From: Lysobacteraceae bacterium NML95-0200
GTDB taxonomy: Bacteria > Pseudomonadota > Gammaproteobacteria > Xanthomonadales > Xanthomonadaceae
Direction: 5' to 3'
Assembly (NCBI GenBank): GCA_002798255.1
Contig: NWQQ01000016.1
Span: 1-61,613 of the forward strand
Length of the DNA stretch: 61,613 nt
Shown here: positions 35,253-43,089 of the stretch, piece after piece
Numbering within the stretch: position 1 is the stretch's first letter
Layout of the letters: every line of letters starts with the position of its first letter
The notes under the pieces: generated by a model
Database searches by the model: none
What the model saw: only the letters and a program-made list of their open reading frames with translations
What the model was told of the DNA's origin: nothing
Position numbers and translations under genes: made by a program

Positions 35253-36290
35253 TTAATCGAACAAACGCTTGTCCTTGGCGTATTCGCGCGCCTGCGGCTT
35301 CAGAATCAAGCCGCGCGCCACCAAGTCTTGCAGATGCTGATCCAGGGTCATCATGCCGTATTGCTGGCCGGTCTGGATGGCCGAGTACATCTGCGCCACC
35401 TTGTCCTCACGAATCAGGTTACGGATGGCCGGAATCCCCACCATGATTTCCCAGGCTGCGGTACGGCCACCACCGACTTTCTTCAAAAGCGCCTGCGAAA
35501 TCACCGCACGCAGTGATTCGGACAGCATCGAGCGCACCATCGGTTTTTCGCCAGCCGGGAACACGTCGATGATACGGTCGATGGTTTTGGCAGCCGAACT
35601 GGTATGCAATGTGCCGAATACCAGGTGCCCGGTTTCGGCAGCGGTCAGCGCCAGCCGGATGGTTTCCAGGTCACGTAATTCGCCCACCAGGATATAGTCC
35701 GGGTCTTCACGCAGCGCCGAGCGCAGCGCCTCGTTGAAGCCGTGGGTATCGCGGTGCACTTCGCGCTGGTTGATCAGGCACTTCTGCGACTGGTGCACGA
35801 ATTCGATGGGGTCTTCCACCGACAGGATGTGGCCATACTCGTTCTTGTTAATGTGATCGAGCATCGCCGCCAGCGTGGTGGATTTGCCAGAACCCGTAGG
35901 GCCAGTCACCAGAATCAGACCCTGCGGCTGGTTGACCAGCTCGCGGAACAGCGGCGGGCAGCCGAGCTGGTCGAGCGTCAACACTTCTGAAGGAATGGTG
36001 CGGAACACCGCACCGGCGCCGCGGTTCTGGTTAAAGGCATTGACACGGAAGCGTGCAAGGCCGGGGATTTCAAAGGAGAAGTCGGTTTCCAGGAATTCTT
36101 CGTAATCGCGGCGCTGCTTGTCCGACATGATGTCGTAAATCAGCGCATGCACGGTTTTGTGATCCAGCGGCGGGATATTGATACGGCGCACATCGCCATC
36201 GACGCGAATCATCGGCGGCAAGCCTGCCGACAGATGCAAGTCGGATGCCTTGTTCTTTACAGAAAAGGCCAATAATTCTGCAATATCCAT
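35253..36290 (-). CDS. pilT: Twitching motility retraction ATPase PilT
   Basis: Hexameric motor that disassembles type IV pili, 345 residues. The N-terminus MDIAELLAFSVKNKASDLHL matches Pseudomonas PilT closely. Walker A GPTGSGKST, the Asp box (ILSVEDPIEF), Walker B and the C-terminal AIRNLIRE motif are all present. AGGGAG is 8 nt before the ATG. A TTATACT -10 about 60 nt upstream is a plausible promoter. It is divergent from proC; the yggS gene that often sits between them in pseudomonads is absent. Confidence 0.97.
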   Translation of the reverse strand: MDIAELLAFSVKNKASDLHLSAGLPPMIRVDGDVRRINIPPLDHKTVHALIYDIMSDKQRRDYEEFLETDFSFEIPGLARFRVNAFNQNRGAGAVFRTIPSEVLTLDQLGCPPLFRELVNQPQGLILVTGPTGSGKSTTLAAMLDHINKNEYGHILSVEDPIEFVHQSQKCLINQREVHRDTHGFNEALRSALREDPDYILVGELRDLETIRLALTAAETGHLVFGTLHTSSAAKTIDRIIDVFPAGEKPMVRSMLSESLRAVISQALLKKVGGGRTAAWEIMVGIPAIRNLIREDKVAQMYSAIQTGQQYGMMTLDQHLQDLVARGLILKPQAREYAKDKRLFD

Positions 36291-36422
36291 TCTTTCTCCC
36301 TAGTTTCTTGAAACTGTGATCGAATGCCGGTTCCCCAGCCCCTTGCGGAGTATAACTCCCTGAAAACATGAGAATCGCTTGATTGCTATGCTTTATGCCT
36401 TGACCCAACTCAAAGTAATGAC

Positions 36423-37250
36423 ATGAATCCTGCTTCCGACTCGATTACCTTCATTGGCGGCGGCAATATGGCGCGCTGCCTGATTGGCGGCCTGATTGCC
36501 GCAGGCAAAGCGCCGGAAAAAATCCGCGTGGCCGAGCCGGTAGAAGCCGTGCGCCAAACCCTGGCGGCAGATTTCTCCGTGCAAGTCTTTGCCCAAGGCC
36601 AGGATGCGGTGAAAGACAGTGCCATCTGGCTGCTGGCCGTCAAGCCGCAGGTCATGAAAAGCCTCTGTCAATCGCTGGCCGGACAGGCACAGGCGCAAAA
36701 ACCGCTGCTGGTATCAGTCGCTGCCGGCATCACCAGCGAGCAGATATCCAGCTGGCTGGGCGGCGGACTGGCGGTGGTGCGCACCATGCCCAATACCCCG
36801 GCACTGCTTGGAGCAGGCGTAACGGGCCTGTACGCCAACCACCAAGTCACCCCCTCACAAAAGCAAGCAGCCCAAGCGCTGCTGCAAGGCGCAGGCGCGA
36901 CCGTCTGGATTGATGATGAAAACCTGATGGATGCGGTCACCGCAGTTTCCGGCAGCGGCCCGGCTTATGTGTTCTTGCTGGCCGAAGCCATGCAGGCCGC
37001 AGGCGAAGCCGAAGGCCTGAGTGCAGAAGCCGCGCGTAGCCTGACTATCCAGACCCTGCTGGGTGCGGCCAAAATGCTGACCCATGACGATACCCCGGCC
37101 GCCGAGCTGCGCCGCCGCGTGACCTCACCGGGCGGCACCACCCAGGCAGCGATCGAGAGCTTCGAAGCCGATGACTTTCGCGCCATTGTCGCCCGCGCCA
37201 TCCATGCCGCCCGCCAGCGCGGCATTGAACTTGCCAAGGCCAATGCCTGA
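36423..37250 (+). CDS. proC: Pyrroline-5-carboxylate reductase
   Basis: Last step of proline synthesis (NAD(P)H-dependent). The 275-residue product has the Rossmann motif GGGNMA at the N-terminus, VRTMPNTPALLGAGVTG and the signature SGSGPAYVFLLAEAM with TSPGGTT. It is divergent from pilT. Its stop overlaps the next start (TGATG at 37248). Confidence 0.97.
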   Translation: MNPASDSITFIGGGNMARCLIGGLIAAGKAPEKIRVAEPVEAVRQTLAADFSVQVFAQGQDAVKDSAIWLLAVKPQVMKSLCQSLAGQAQAQKPLLVSVAAGITSEQISSWLGGGLAVVRTMPNTPALLGAGVTGLYANHQVTPSQKQAAQALLQGAGATVWIDDENLMDAVTAVSGSGPAYVFLLAEAMQAAGEAEGLSAEAARSLTIQTLLGAAKMLTHDDTPAAELRRRVTSPGGTTQAAIESFEADDFRAIVARAIHAARQRGIELAKANA

Positions 37251-37723
37251 TGAAAACACTATTGCTTACCCTGTTATTAACGCTATCGCTGGCGGCCTGC
37301 GGTCAGGATGCGCCTCGCCCGGCTACGCCGGTCGGTCAGAACGCACCGAGCCAGGCCGCCCGCGCCACGCTGGGCGATATGCGGTTGGAGGCGCGTCTGG
37401 TGCGCAGCAGCGATTTAAGCGAGGCCATCGCCCGGCAATACGGGGTGCGCCGCGATGCCGACAACTGGCTGCTTCTGGTTTCTCCGCGCAGCGCAGCAGG
37501 CGATGTCGTCCCGGTCGATGGTCTGCATTTGCAGGCGCGCGCGGCAAGCCTTGCCGAAAGCATGAAGCCGCTGACACTGCGCCGCATCGACAGCGCCGGA
37601 TTTGCCGACTGGATTGCCGAAATCCACGCCAGCGCGCCGACCACCTTGCAGCTGGAAATCGACGCGCGCCGGGACACGGCCAGTGCGCAGCTGCGCTTCA
37701 GCCGCGACCTGCCCAAGCCCTGA
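37250..37723 (+). CDS. DUF4426 family lipoprotein
   Basis: The 157-residue product has a lipoprotein signal peptide (KTLLLTLLLTLSLAACG; lipobox Cys about residue 17) and a domain matching DUF4426, a family frequently encoded beside proC in pseudomonads and relatives. Function unknown. It is coupled to proC by TGATG. Its last 26 bp overlap the convergent BtuF-like gene. Confidence 0.8.
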   Translation: MKTLLLTLLLTLSLAACGQDAPRPATPVGQNAPSQAARATLGDMRLEARLVRSSDLSEAIARQYGVRRDADNWLLLVSPRSAAGDVVPVDGLHLQARAASLAESMKPLTLRRIDSAGFADWIAEIHASAPTTLQLEIDARRDTASAQLRFSRDLPKP

Positions 37724-38492
37724 TAATCGCCGCAAGCGCGGCCAGGCCATCGCTCAGGGCGGCAGGGCCTGGTTGCAGAATCAGGGGCGATTTCACTTCG
37801 TGCAGCTCGCCATGCAGCACCGCCGGAATCTGCGCCCAGCCCGGTCTTGCGGCGACTTGTTCCGGACGGAATTTCTTGCCGCACCAGGAACCGATGATGA
37901 TGTCCGGGGCGCGGCGGATGACTTCATCGCCATCGGCCAGAATGCGGTTTTTGGCCAGCGGCTCGGCGGCATGCTCGGGAAAGATGTCATCACCTCCGGC
38001 CATCGCAATCAGCTCGCTGACCCAGCGGATGCCGCTAATCATCGGCGTGTCCCATTCCTCGAAATACACCTTGGGACGTCGCGGCAGACGTGCAGCCTCA
38101 GCCGCCACCGCGTCAATACCTTGCTGCAAGGCAGCGGCGTAATCATTGGCCTTGGCGGCCGCACCGACCAGCGCGCCCAGCCTGCGGATGTAGTCAAGAA
38201 TGCCCTCGACACTGCGGTGGTTGGCAATCCAGACCTCCACGCCGTGGCGGATGAGTTCGGCGGCGATATCGGCCTGGATATCGGAAAAGCCAATCACCAA
38301 ATCCGGCTGCAAGGCCAGAATCGCGTCGGTCTTGGCGCAGGTAAAGGCACTGACCCTGGGCTTTTCACGTCGCGCCCGTGCTGGCCGCACGGTAAAGCCG
38401 GAAATGCCGACAATCCGGTCTTGCTCGCCCAGCGCGTACAGGGTTTCGGTGGGTTCTTCGGTCAGGCAGACAATGCGCCGCGGGCCAGTCAT
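37698..38492 (-). CDS. BtuF-like cobalamin/siderophore-type binding protein
   Basis: The 264-residue product matches the periplasmic-binding fold of class III (BtuF-like; RIVCLTEEPTETLYALGEQDRIVGIS, ILALQPDLVIG, VYFEEWDTPMISG). It has no signal peptide from the chosen ATG (38492, MTGPRR), although related cobalamin-binding proteins are often annotated without one. The longer reading is an artefact overlapping pdxH. It is 19 nt downstream of pdxH and overlaps the convergent DUF4426 gene by 26 bp. The ligand (B12, haem or siderophore) cannot be decided. Confidence 0.8.
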   Translation of the reverse strand: MTGPRRIVCLTEEPTETLYALGEQDRIVGISGFTVRPARARREKPRVSAFTCAKTDAILALQPDLVIGFSDIQADIAAELIRHGVEVWIANHRSVEGILDYIRRLGALVGAAAKANDYAAALQQGIDAVAAEAARLPRRPKVYFEEWDTPMISGIRWVSELIAMAGGDDIFPEHAAEPLAKNRILADGDEVIRRAPDIIIGSWCGKKFRPEQVAARPGWAQIPAVLHGELHEVKSPLILQPGPAALSDGLAALAAIIRAWAGRG

Positions 38493-38511
38493 GGACAAGC
38501 GCCTGCACGCA

Positions 38512-39114
38512 TCAGGGATAGAGCATGCGCTTGTGCCAGTGGCCGTCGGCATTGCGCTCGTACAAGCAGCGCTCGTGCAAGCGGAACTGGGCGCCGTACC
38601 AGAATTCGATGGCGCGCGGCACCACGCGGGTGCCTGACCAGGTGGCCGGGCGCGGCACGTCGCGGCCGGCAAACTCACGCTCGAAGTCGTTGATGCGCGC
38701 CTCAAAGGTTTCGCGCCTGTCCAGCGTGCGTGATTGCTGCGAGGCCCAGGCGCCAATCTGGCTCATGCGCGGGCGGCTGGCAAAATAGGCATCGGCCTCG
38801 TCCGCGCTGACCGGCTGGGTATCGCCCTCGATACGCACTTCGATACCGGCCTCGCCCAGATGCGGCCACCAGAACAGCAGCGCCGCCTGCGGGTTGGCGG
38901 CCAGCTCCGCGCCCTTGCGGCCATCGGTATGGCTGTAAAACACAAAGCCGCGCGCATCAAAATCTTTCAGCAGCACGATGCGCGCTGCCGGGCGGCCTTG
39001 CGCATCGGCGGTAGCCAAGGTCATGCCGGTGGGCTCCGGCTCGCATTCACGGGCACGTGCAAACAGGCTGGCAAAGGTGTCGATGGCTTCGGCAAGCAGA
39101 GATTCGGTATTCAT
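38512..39114 (-). CDS. pdxH: Pyridoxamine 5'-phosphate oxidase
   Basis: FMN-dependent oxidase making pyridoxal phosphate, 200 residues. It has [18 protein letters not shown] (FMN site), [18 protein letters not shown], and a C-terminal [16 protein letters not shown] with RLHER. The ATG at 39114 is only 17 bp from the divergent aroK start at 39132. A symmetrical -10 lies in that gap. Confidence 0.96.
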   Translation of the reverse strand: MNTESLLAEAIDTFASLFARARECEPEPTGMTLATADAQGRPAARIVLLKDFDARGFVFYSHTDGRKGAELAANPQAALLFWWPHLGEAGIEVRIEGDTQPVSADEADAYFASRPRMSQIGAWASQQSRTLDRRETFEARINDFEREFAGRDVPRPATWSGTRVVPRAIEFWYGAQFRLHERCLYERNADGHWHKRMLYP

Positions 39115-39119
39115 TGCGG

Positions 39120-39126
39120 TATTGTC
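39120..39126. promoter_or_regulatory. Putative symmetrical bidirectional -10 for pdxH and aroK
   Basis: TATTGTC reads as -10 TATTGT on the plus strand (39120-39125) and -10 GACAAT on the minus strand (39121-39126). Each ends exactly 6 nt before its ATG. The whole intergenic gap is only 17 bp, so both transcripts would be leaderless. No good -35 was found for either. Confidence 0.5.
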
Positions 39127-39131
39127 TCCCG

Positions 39132-39689
39132 ATGAAGTCCGCAATGCATCCTGCAATCTTGCTGCACACATCTGCCAATTTGGTGTTCATCGGCCCGACG
39201 GGCGCGGGCAAGACTTCGATTGGCAAACGCCTGGCTGGCGCACTCGGGCGGCGCTTTGTCGATACCGACCGCGAGCTGGAGCAGCGCACCGGCGCCAGCA
39301 TTGCGCAAATTTTTGACTGCGAGGGCGAAGCTGGCTTCCGGCGCCGTGAATCGCAGCTCTTGGCCGAACTCTTGGCCGCCCAAAACCTGCTGATTGCCAC
39401 CGGCGGCGGCGTGGTTCTGGCTGCGGAAAACCGTGCAGCCCTCGCCAGGCAGGCTTTCGTGATACATCTGCATGTCAGTGTCGCCGGGCAATTGCGCAGG
39501 CTGGCGCGCTGTCGCCAGCGTCCCTTGCTACAGCGCCCCGACCGCGAGCAGGCGCTCATGCAAATGGCCGCAATCCGCAATCCGCTGTATGCACAAGTGG
39601 CCGATCTGCATTTTGATACCGAAGGCCACAGCCCGGATGAAGCCGTCCATCTTTTACAACTATTACTGCAACACCGGGAACTGACATGA
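39132..39689 (+). CDS. aroK: Shikimate kinase
   Basis: Phosphorylates shikimate in the chorismate pathway; about 185 residues from the ATG at 39132 (MKSAMHPA). It has Walker [10 protein letters not shown], the shikimate-binding [19 protein letters not shown], and the lid RPLLQRP. A later in-frame ATG (39144) is equally plausible. No Shine-Dalgarno is visible. It is coupled to aroB by ATGA. Confidence 0.94.
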   Translation: MKSAMHPAILLHTSANLVFIGPTGAGKTSIGKRLAGALGRRFVDTDRELEQRTGASIAQIFDCEGEAGFRRRESQLLAELLAAQNLLIATGGGVVLAAENRAALARQAFVIHLHVSVAGQLRRLARCRQRPLLQRPDREQALMQMAAIRNPLYAQVADLHFDTEGHSPDEAVHLLQLLLQHRELT

Positions 39690-40768
39690 ATATTGAAAGC
39701 GTGGCCGTCGGCGGCCCTGCCCCCTACCGCATTGATATTGGCGCAGGGCTGCTGGGTGATGAGGCGCGTCTGGCCGCACACTGGCGCGGTCGCCATGCAC
39801 TGGTACTGAGTGATAGCCATGTCGCCCGACATCATGCACAGAAGCTGATGGATGCGCTCTCCCGCGCCAAACCGCAGGCCGATATTCGCCTGCACACCAT
39901 TGCCGCCGGAGAGGCCTCGAAAACCCTGGCGAGCTTCTCCGGGGTGATTGACGCACTGGCCGCACAGGGCGCTACCCGCGATGCCTGCGTGTTTGCCCTC
40001 GGCGGTGGCGTGGTCGGGGACTTGGCCGGGTTTGCCGCCGCCTGCTGGATGCGCGGCATCGACTGCGTGCAACTACCCACCTCACTGCTGGCGATGGTTG
40101 ATTCCTCGGTCGGCGGCAAGACTGCGGTGGATATTCCCGCCGGCAAGAACCTGGTCGGCGTATTTCATCTGCCGCGCGCGGTCATCATCGACACCAACAC
40201 CCTGCATACCCTGCCGCAGCGCGAAATCTCTGCCGGGCTGGCCGAAGTGGTCAAATACGGTGCGATTTTCGATGCGGAATTTCTTGGCTGGCTGGAGCAG
40301 CATGCCGAAGCACTCTTGGCGCTGGACGAGGCCGCGCTCAAGTACGCCATCGCCGCCAGTTGCCGCTACAAGGCCGCCGTGGTCGAGCGCGACCCGTTTG
40401 AACATGGCGAGCGCGCCCTGCTCAATTTCGGCCATACCTTTGCCCACGCCATCGAAGCCGAACAAGGCTTCGGCGGACTGGTACATGGCGAGGCCGTCGC
40501 CATCGGCATGGTGCTGGCCGCGCGCCTTTCCACCCGGCTCGGGCTTGCGCCGCAACCACACGGCGAGCGCCTTGCCCGGCTGCTGGCGCGGCTGCACCTG
40601 CCCACCACCCTGCCCGAGGGCTTGGATATTGAGGCATTGCTGGCACGCATGCGGCTGGACAAAAAAGCCAGCGCCCACGGCCTGCGTTTCGTGCTCTGGC
40701 AGGGCGCAGGTAAAGCCGAGCTCATCAGCGGCGTGGATGAGCAGGCGGTGCGCAAGATATTGCAATAA
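39686..40768 (+). CDS. aroB: 3-Dehydroquinate synthase
   Basis: Second step of the shikimate pathway, 360 residues. It has the NAD-binding [37 protein letters not shown], and the metal ligand regions ([11 protein letters not shown]). It overlaps aroK by ATGA (39686-39689), the classical aroK-aroB pair. Confidence 0.97.
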   Translation: MNIESVAVGGPAPYRIDIGAGLLGDEARLAAHWRGRHALVLSDSHVARHHAQKLMDALSRAKPQADIRLHTIAAGEASKTLASFSGVIDALAAQGATRDACVFALGGGVVGDLAGFAAACWMRGIDCVQLPTSLLAMVDSSVGGKTAVDIPAGKNLVGVFHLPRAVIIDTNTLHTLPQREISAGLAEVVKYGAIFDAEFLGWLEQHAEALLALDEAALKYAIAASCRYKAAVVERDPFEHGERALLNFGHTFAHAIEAEQGFGGLVHGEAVAIGMVLAARLSTRLGLAPQPHGERLARLLARLHLPTTLPEGLDIEALLARMRLDKKASAHGLRFVLWQGAGKAELISGVDEQAVRKILQ

Positions 40769-40781
40769 CAGCCATCTCAAG

Positions 40782-40809
40782 TTGACGGACGGTTTAACCC
40801 GGCTATCAT
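40782..40809 (+). promoter_or_regulatory. Promoter of the S9 peptidase gene
   Basis: TTGACG (40782-40787) and TATCAT (40804-40809) have a 16-nt spacer. The predicted leader before the ATG at 40859 is about 40 nt and contains CGGAG. Confidence 0.65.
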
Positions 40810-40858
40810 GCCACATCCTGTTAAGCTAAACTTCAGATTAAATCGGAGTAAGTTTTAA

Positions 40859-42874
40859 ATGAATCATCGCTCCCTCCTGATTACAGCCTGTGGCCTGTTT
40901 TTTTCCCAGTCACTGTTTGCCCGCGAGCCGATTCCGGCAGAGGCCTTTGCCCGCACGCCGGACATCCAGTCAGTTTCGATGAGCGCCGATGGCAAAAATC
41001 TGGTCGCACTGATTAAATCCCCAGCTGCCGGCAGCGAGGACACTGCGCTTGCCACCTGGGATCTGGACAATCTCTCTGCACCGCCGCGCATCACGCCATC
41101 AGGTGACCGGATGAAGTTCATCGCCGCCAACGCCATGAAGGCCAATCGCGTCTTGGTACTCGGCCGTCAGGAATGGACCGGGCAGCTGGCCGGCTGCGGC
41201 GAGGGCAGGAGTACCGGCTCGACCAAGACCTTTGTCGTCAAGCCTTATCTCACCGATGTGCAGCAGCAAAAGTTCAGCGAGGCCTTCGCCGACAACAGCC
41301 GTCGCACCGGTGTCAGCCGCGAGACCCAGCAATGCATGGAAATCAGCGGCACATCCTCGCTGGTCAACAGCCTGCCGCTGGATCCGGACAACGTCATCAT
41401 CCGCCAGATCAACAGTGCCAACCTGCAAAGCTATTACTACCTCTACAACCTGCGCACGGATGAAACCAAGCTGTTGTTCCAGGCCAATGGCCGCAGTTCG
41501 CCGGGACTGTTCAATCCACGCAATGGCGAGGTGATGACGCGCGAACAAATCGAGCCGGTTGGCGGCGACTTCGAACTGCGTATCTTTATCCGCAACCCGA
41601 CCAGCGGCGAGTTTGAGCTGCACGAGAATCTCACCCGCAAACTCAGCGAGCGCATTGAAACCAGTTTCGTTGGCATTGATGAGGCCAGCGGCAAGTATTA
41701 CGTACTCACGGACGCCGACTCCGATCTGGTGCAGGCGCGGATGTACGACCCGGTTACCCGCAAGTTTGATCCCGAACCACTGGTGGCTCACCCGCAATAC
41801 TCGATTGGCGGCCTGGTGCTGGGGCGCCAGCCCAGCAATTTCAACAAGGTGCTCGGCTTCGTGGTGAATGGCCCGAGCCCGGAAGTCGTGTATGTCGACC
41901 CGCAGATGAAGGCCATCCACGATGGACTGAAAAACAGTCATCCTGGTCAGAGCATCTTCATCGAAAGCTACAACGACGACCTCTCACGCGTGCTGTATGG
42001 CACCGAAAGCCCGCGCCACGCCCCCAGCTATCACCTGCTGCTGGATCGCAAACAGGTCAAAACCCTGGGCAGTCAACGCCCGTGGATCAAGGCCGATGAT
42101 ATCGGTGAGCAACGCTGGATAACCTACAAGGCTCGCGACGGTATGGAAATCCCGGCAATTCTCGACCTTCCTGCTGGCTGGAAACCCGGTGATGCACCAC
42201 TACCGGCGATTGTCCATCCGCATGGTGGCCCATGGGCACGCGACTATACCGGCTGGGATCAGTCCGGCTGGGTGCCATTCCTGACCTCGCGCGGCTATGC
42301 CGTGTTGCGCCCGCAATATCGCGGCTCGGCAGGGCTTGGACGCAGCCTGTGGCGCGCCGGTGATGGTCAATGGGGCCTGAAAATGCAGGATGACAAGGAC
42401 GATGCCGCTGCCTGGCTGGTCAAGGAAGGTATCGCCGCCCCGGATCGGATTGCCATCTTTGGCTATTCCTACGGCGGCTTCTCTGCCGCTGCCGCCGTAG
42501 TCCGCCCTGGCGGCCCATTCCAATGCGCGATCTCCGGTGCTCCGGTGACCGATCTTGCCCGAATCGGCCGCAGCTGGAGTGACAACCGTCTGCAACGCAT
42601 CCTGCAAGGCAGTACCGTGACCGGCATGGATCCAATGCGCAATACCGACAAGGCCAGCATCCCGGTACTGCTCTATGTCGGCGACCGTGACGTCAGAACC
42701 CCGGCTTTCCATGCCCGCAGCTTCTACGATGCAGTCAAAGGCAAGGTGCCTGCACGTTTCCAGCTGATTGCCGACATGCCGCACAGCATGCCGTGGTATC
42801 CGCGCCACCAGACACAAACCTTGAGCCTCATCGAAAGCTTCCTTGCCAACGAATGCGGCCCCGGCGGTTTGTAA
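40859..42874 (+). CDS. Secreted S9 family peptidase (prolyl oligopeptidase type)
   Basis: The 671-residue product has a signal peptide (LLITACGLFFSQSLFA), a propeller-like N-terminal region (about 35-400) and an alpha/beta-hydrolase domain with Ser in GYSYGGF, Asp in GDRDVRTP and His in DMPHSMPW. It is probably periplasmic and cleaves short peptides. It has its own promoter and terminator and is immediately upstream of a TonB receptor, suggesting peptide or amino-acid scavenging. It is unrelated in length and sequence detail to the S9 peptidase at 12496. Confidence 0.92.
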   Translation: MNHRSLLITACGLFFSQSLFAREPIPAEAFARTPDIQSVSMSADGKNLVALIKSPAAGSEDTALATWDLDNLSAPPRITPSGDRMKFIAANAMKANRVLVLGRQEWTGQLAGCGEGRSTGSTKTFVVKPYLTDVQQQKFSEAFADNSRRTGVSRETQQCMEISGTSSLVNSLPLDPDNVIIRQINSANLQSYYYLYNLRTDETKLLFQANGRSSPGLFNPRNGEVMTREQIEPVGGDFELRIFIRNPTSGEFELHENLTRKLSERIETSFVGIDEASGKYYVLTDADSDLVQARMYDPVTRKFDPEPLVAHPQYSIGGLVLGRQPSNFNKVLGFVVNGPSPEVVYVDPQMKAIHDGLKNSHPGQSIFIESYNDDLSRVLYGTESPRHAPSYHLLLDRKQVKTLGSQRPWIKADDIGEQRWITYKARDGMEIPAILDLPAGWKPGDAPLPAIVHPHGGPWARDYTGWDQSGWVPFLTSRGYAVLRPQYRGSAGLGRSLWRAGDGQWGLKMQDDKDDAAAWLVKEGIAAPDRIAIFGYSYGGFSAAAAVVRPGGPFQCAISGAPVTDLARIGRSWSDNRLQRILQGSTVTGMDPMRNTDKASIPVLLYVGDRDVRTPAFHARSFYDAVKGKVPARFQLIADMPHSMPWYPRHQTQTLSLIESFLANECGPGGL

Positions 42875-42900
42875 GCCGCTATCAGGGAGCTTATCTCCAT

Positions 42901-42930
42901 ACCCCGGTGATTCACCCATCGGGGTTTTTC
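42901..42930 (+). terminator. Intrinsic terminator after the S9 peptidase
   Basis: ACCCCG (42901-42906) pairs with CGGGGT (42920-42925), with an additional inner GTG/CAC pairing, followed by TTTTC. Confidence 0.8.
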
Positions 42931-43023
42931 ATGCGGATGCCAAAGCTACCGGCAAAAATGTGGTGAAGCTCACAAAAACAGGGGAAATCCTCGTATTCAT
43001 AAAAAAATTCACACAAATGACTC

Positions 43024-43051
43024 TTGCCTGTACCAGAAAATTCATTTAAAC
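43024..43051 (+). promoter_or_regulatory. Candidate promoter of the TonB receptor gene
   Basis: TTGCCT (43024-43029) and TTAAAC (43046-43051) have a 16-nt spacer in an AT-rich stretch, about 38 nt upstream of the GTG start. Other hexamer registers are possible. Nothing else was seen between 42931 and 43089. Confidence 0.4.
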
Positions 43052-43089
43052 ATTGTTAATCAACCTCCCATCCTTCATGAGGACATGCA

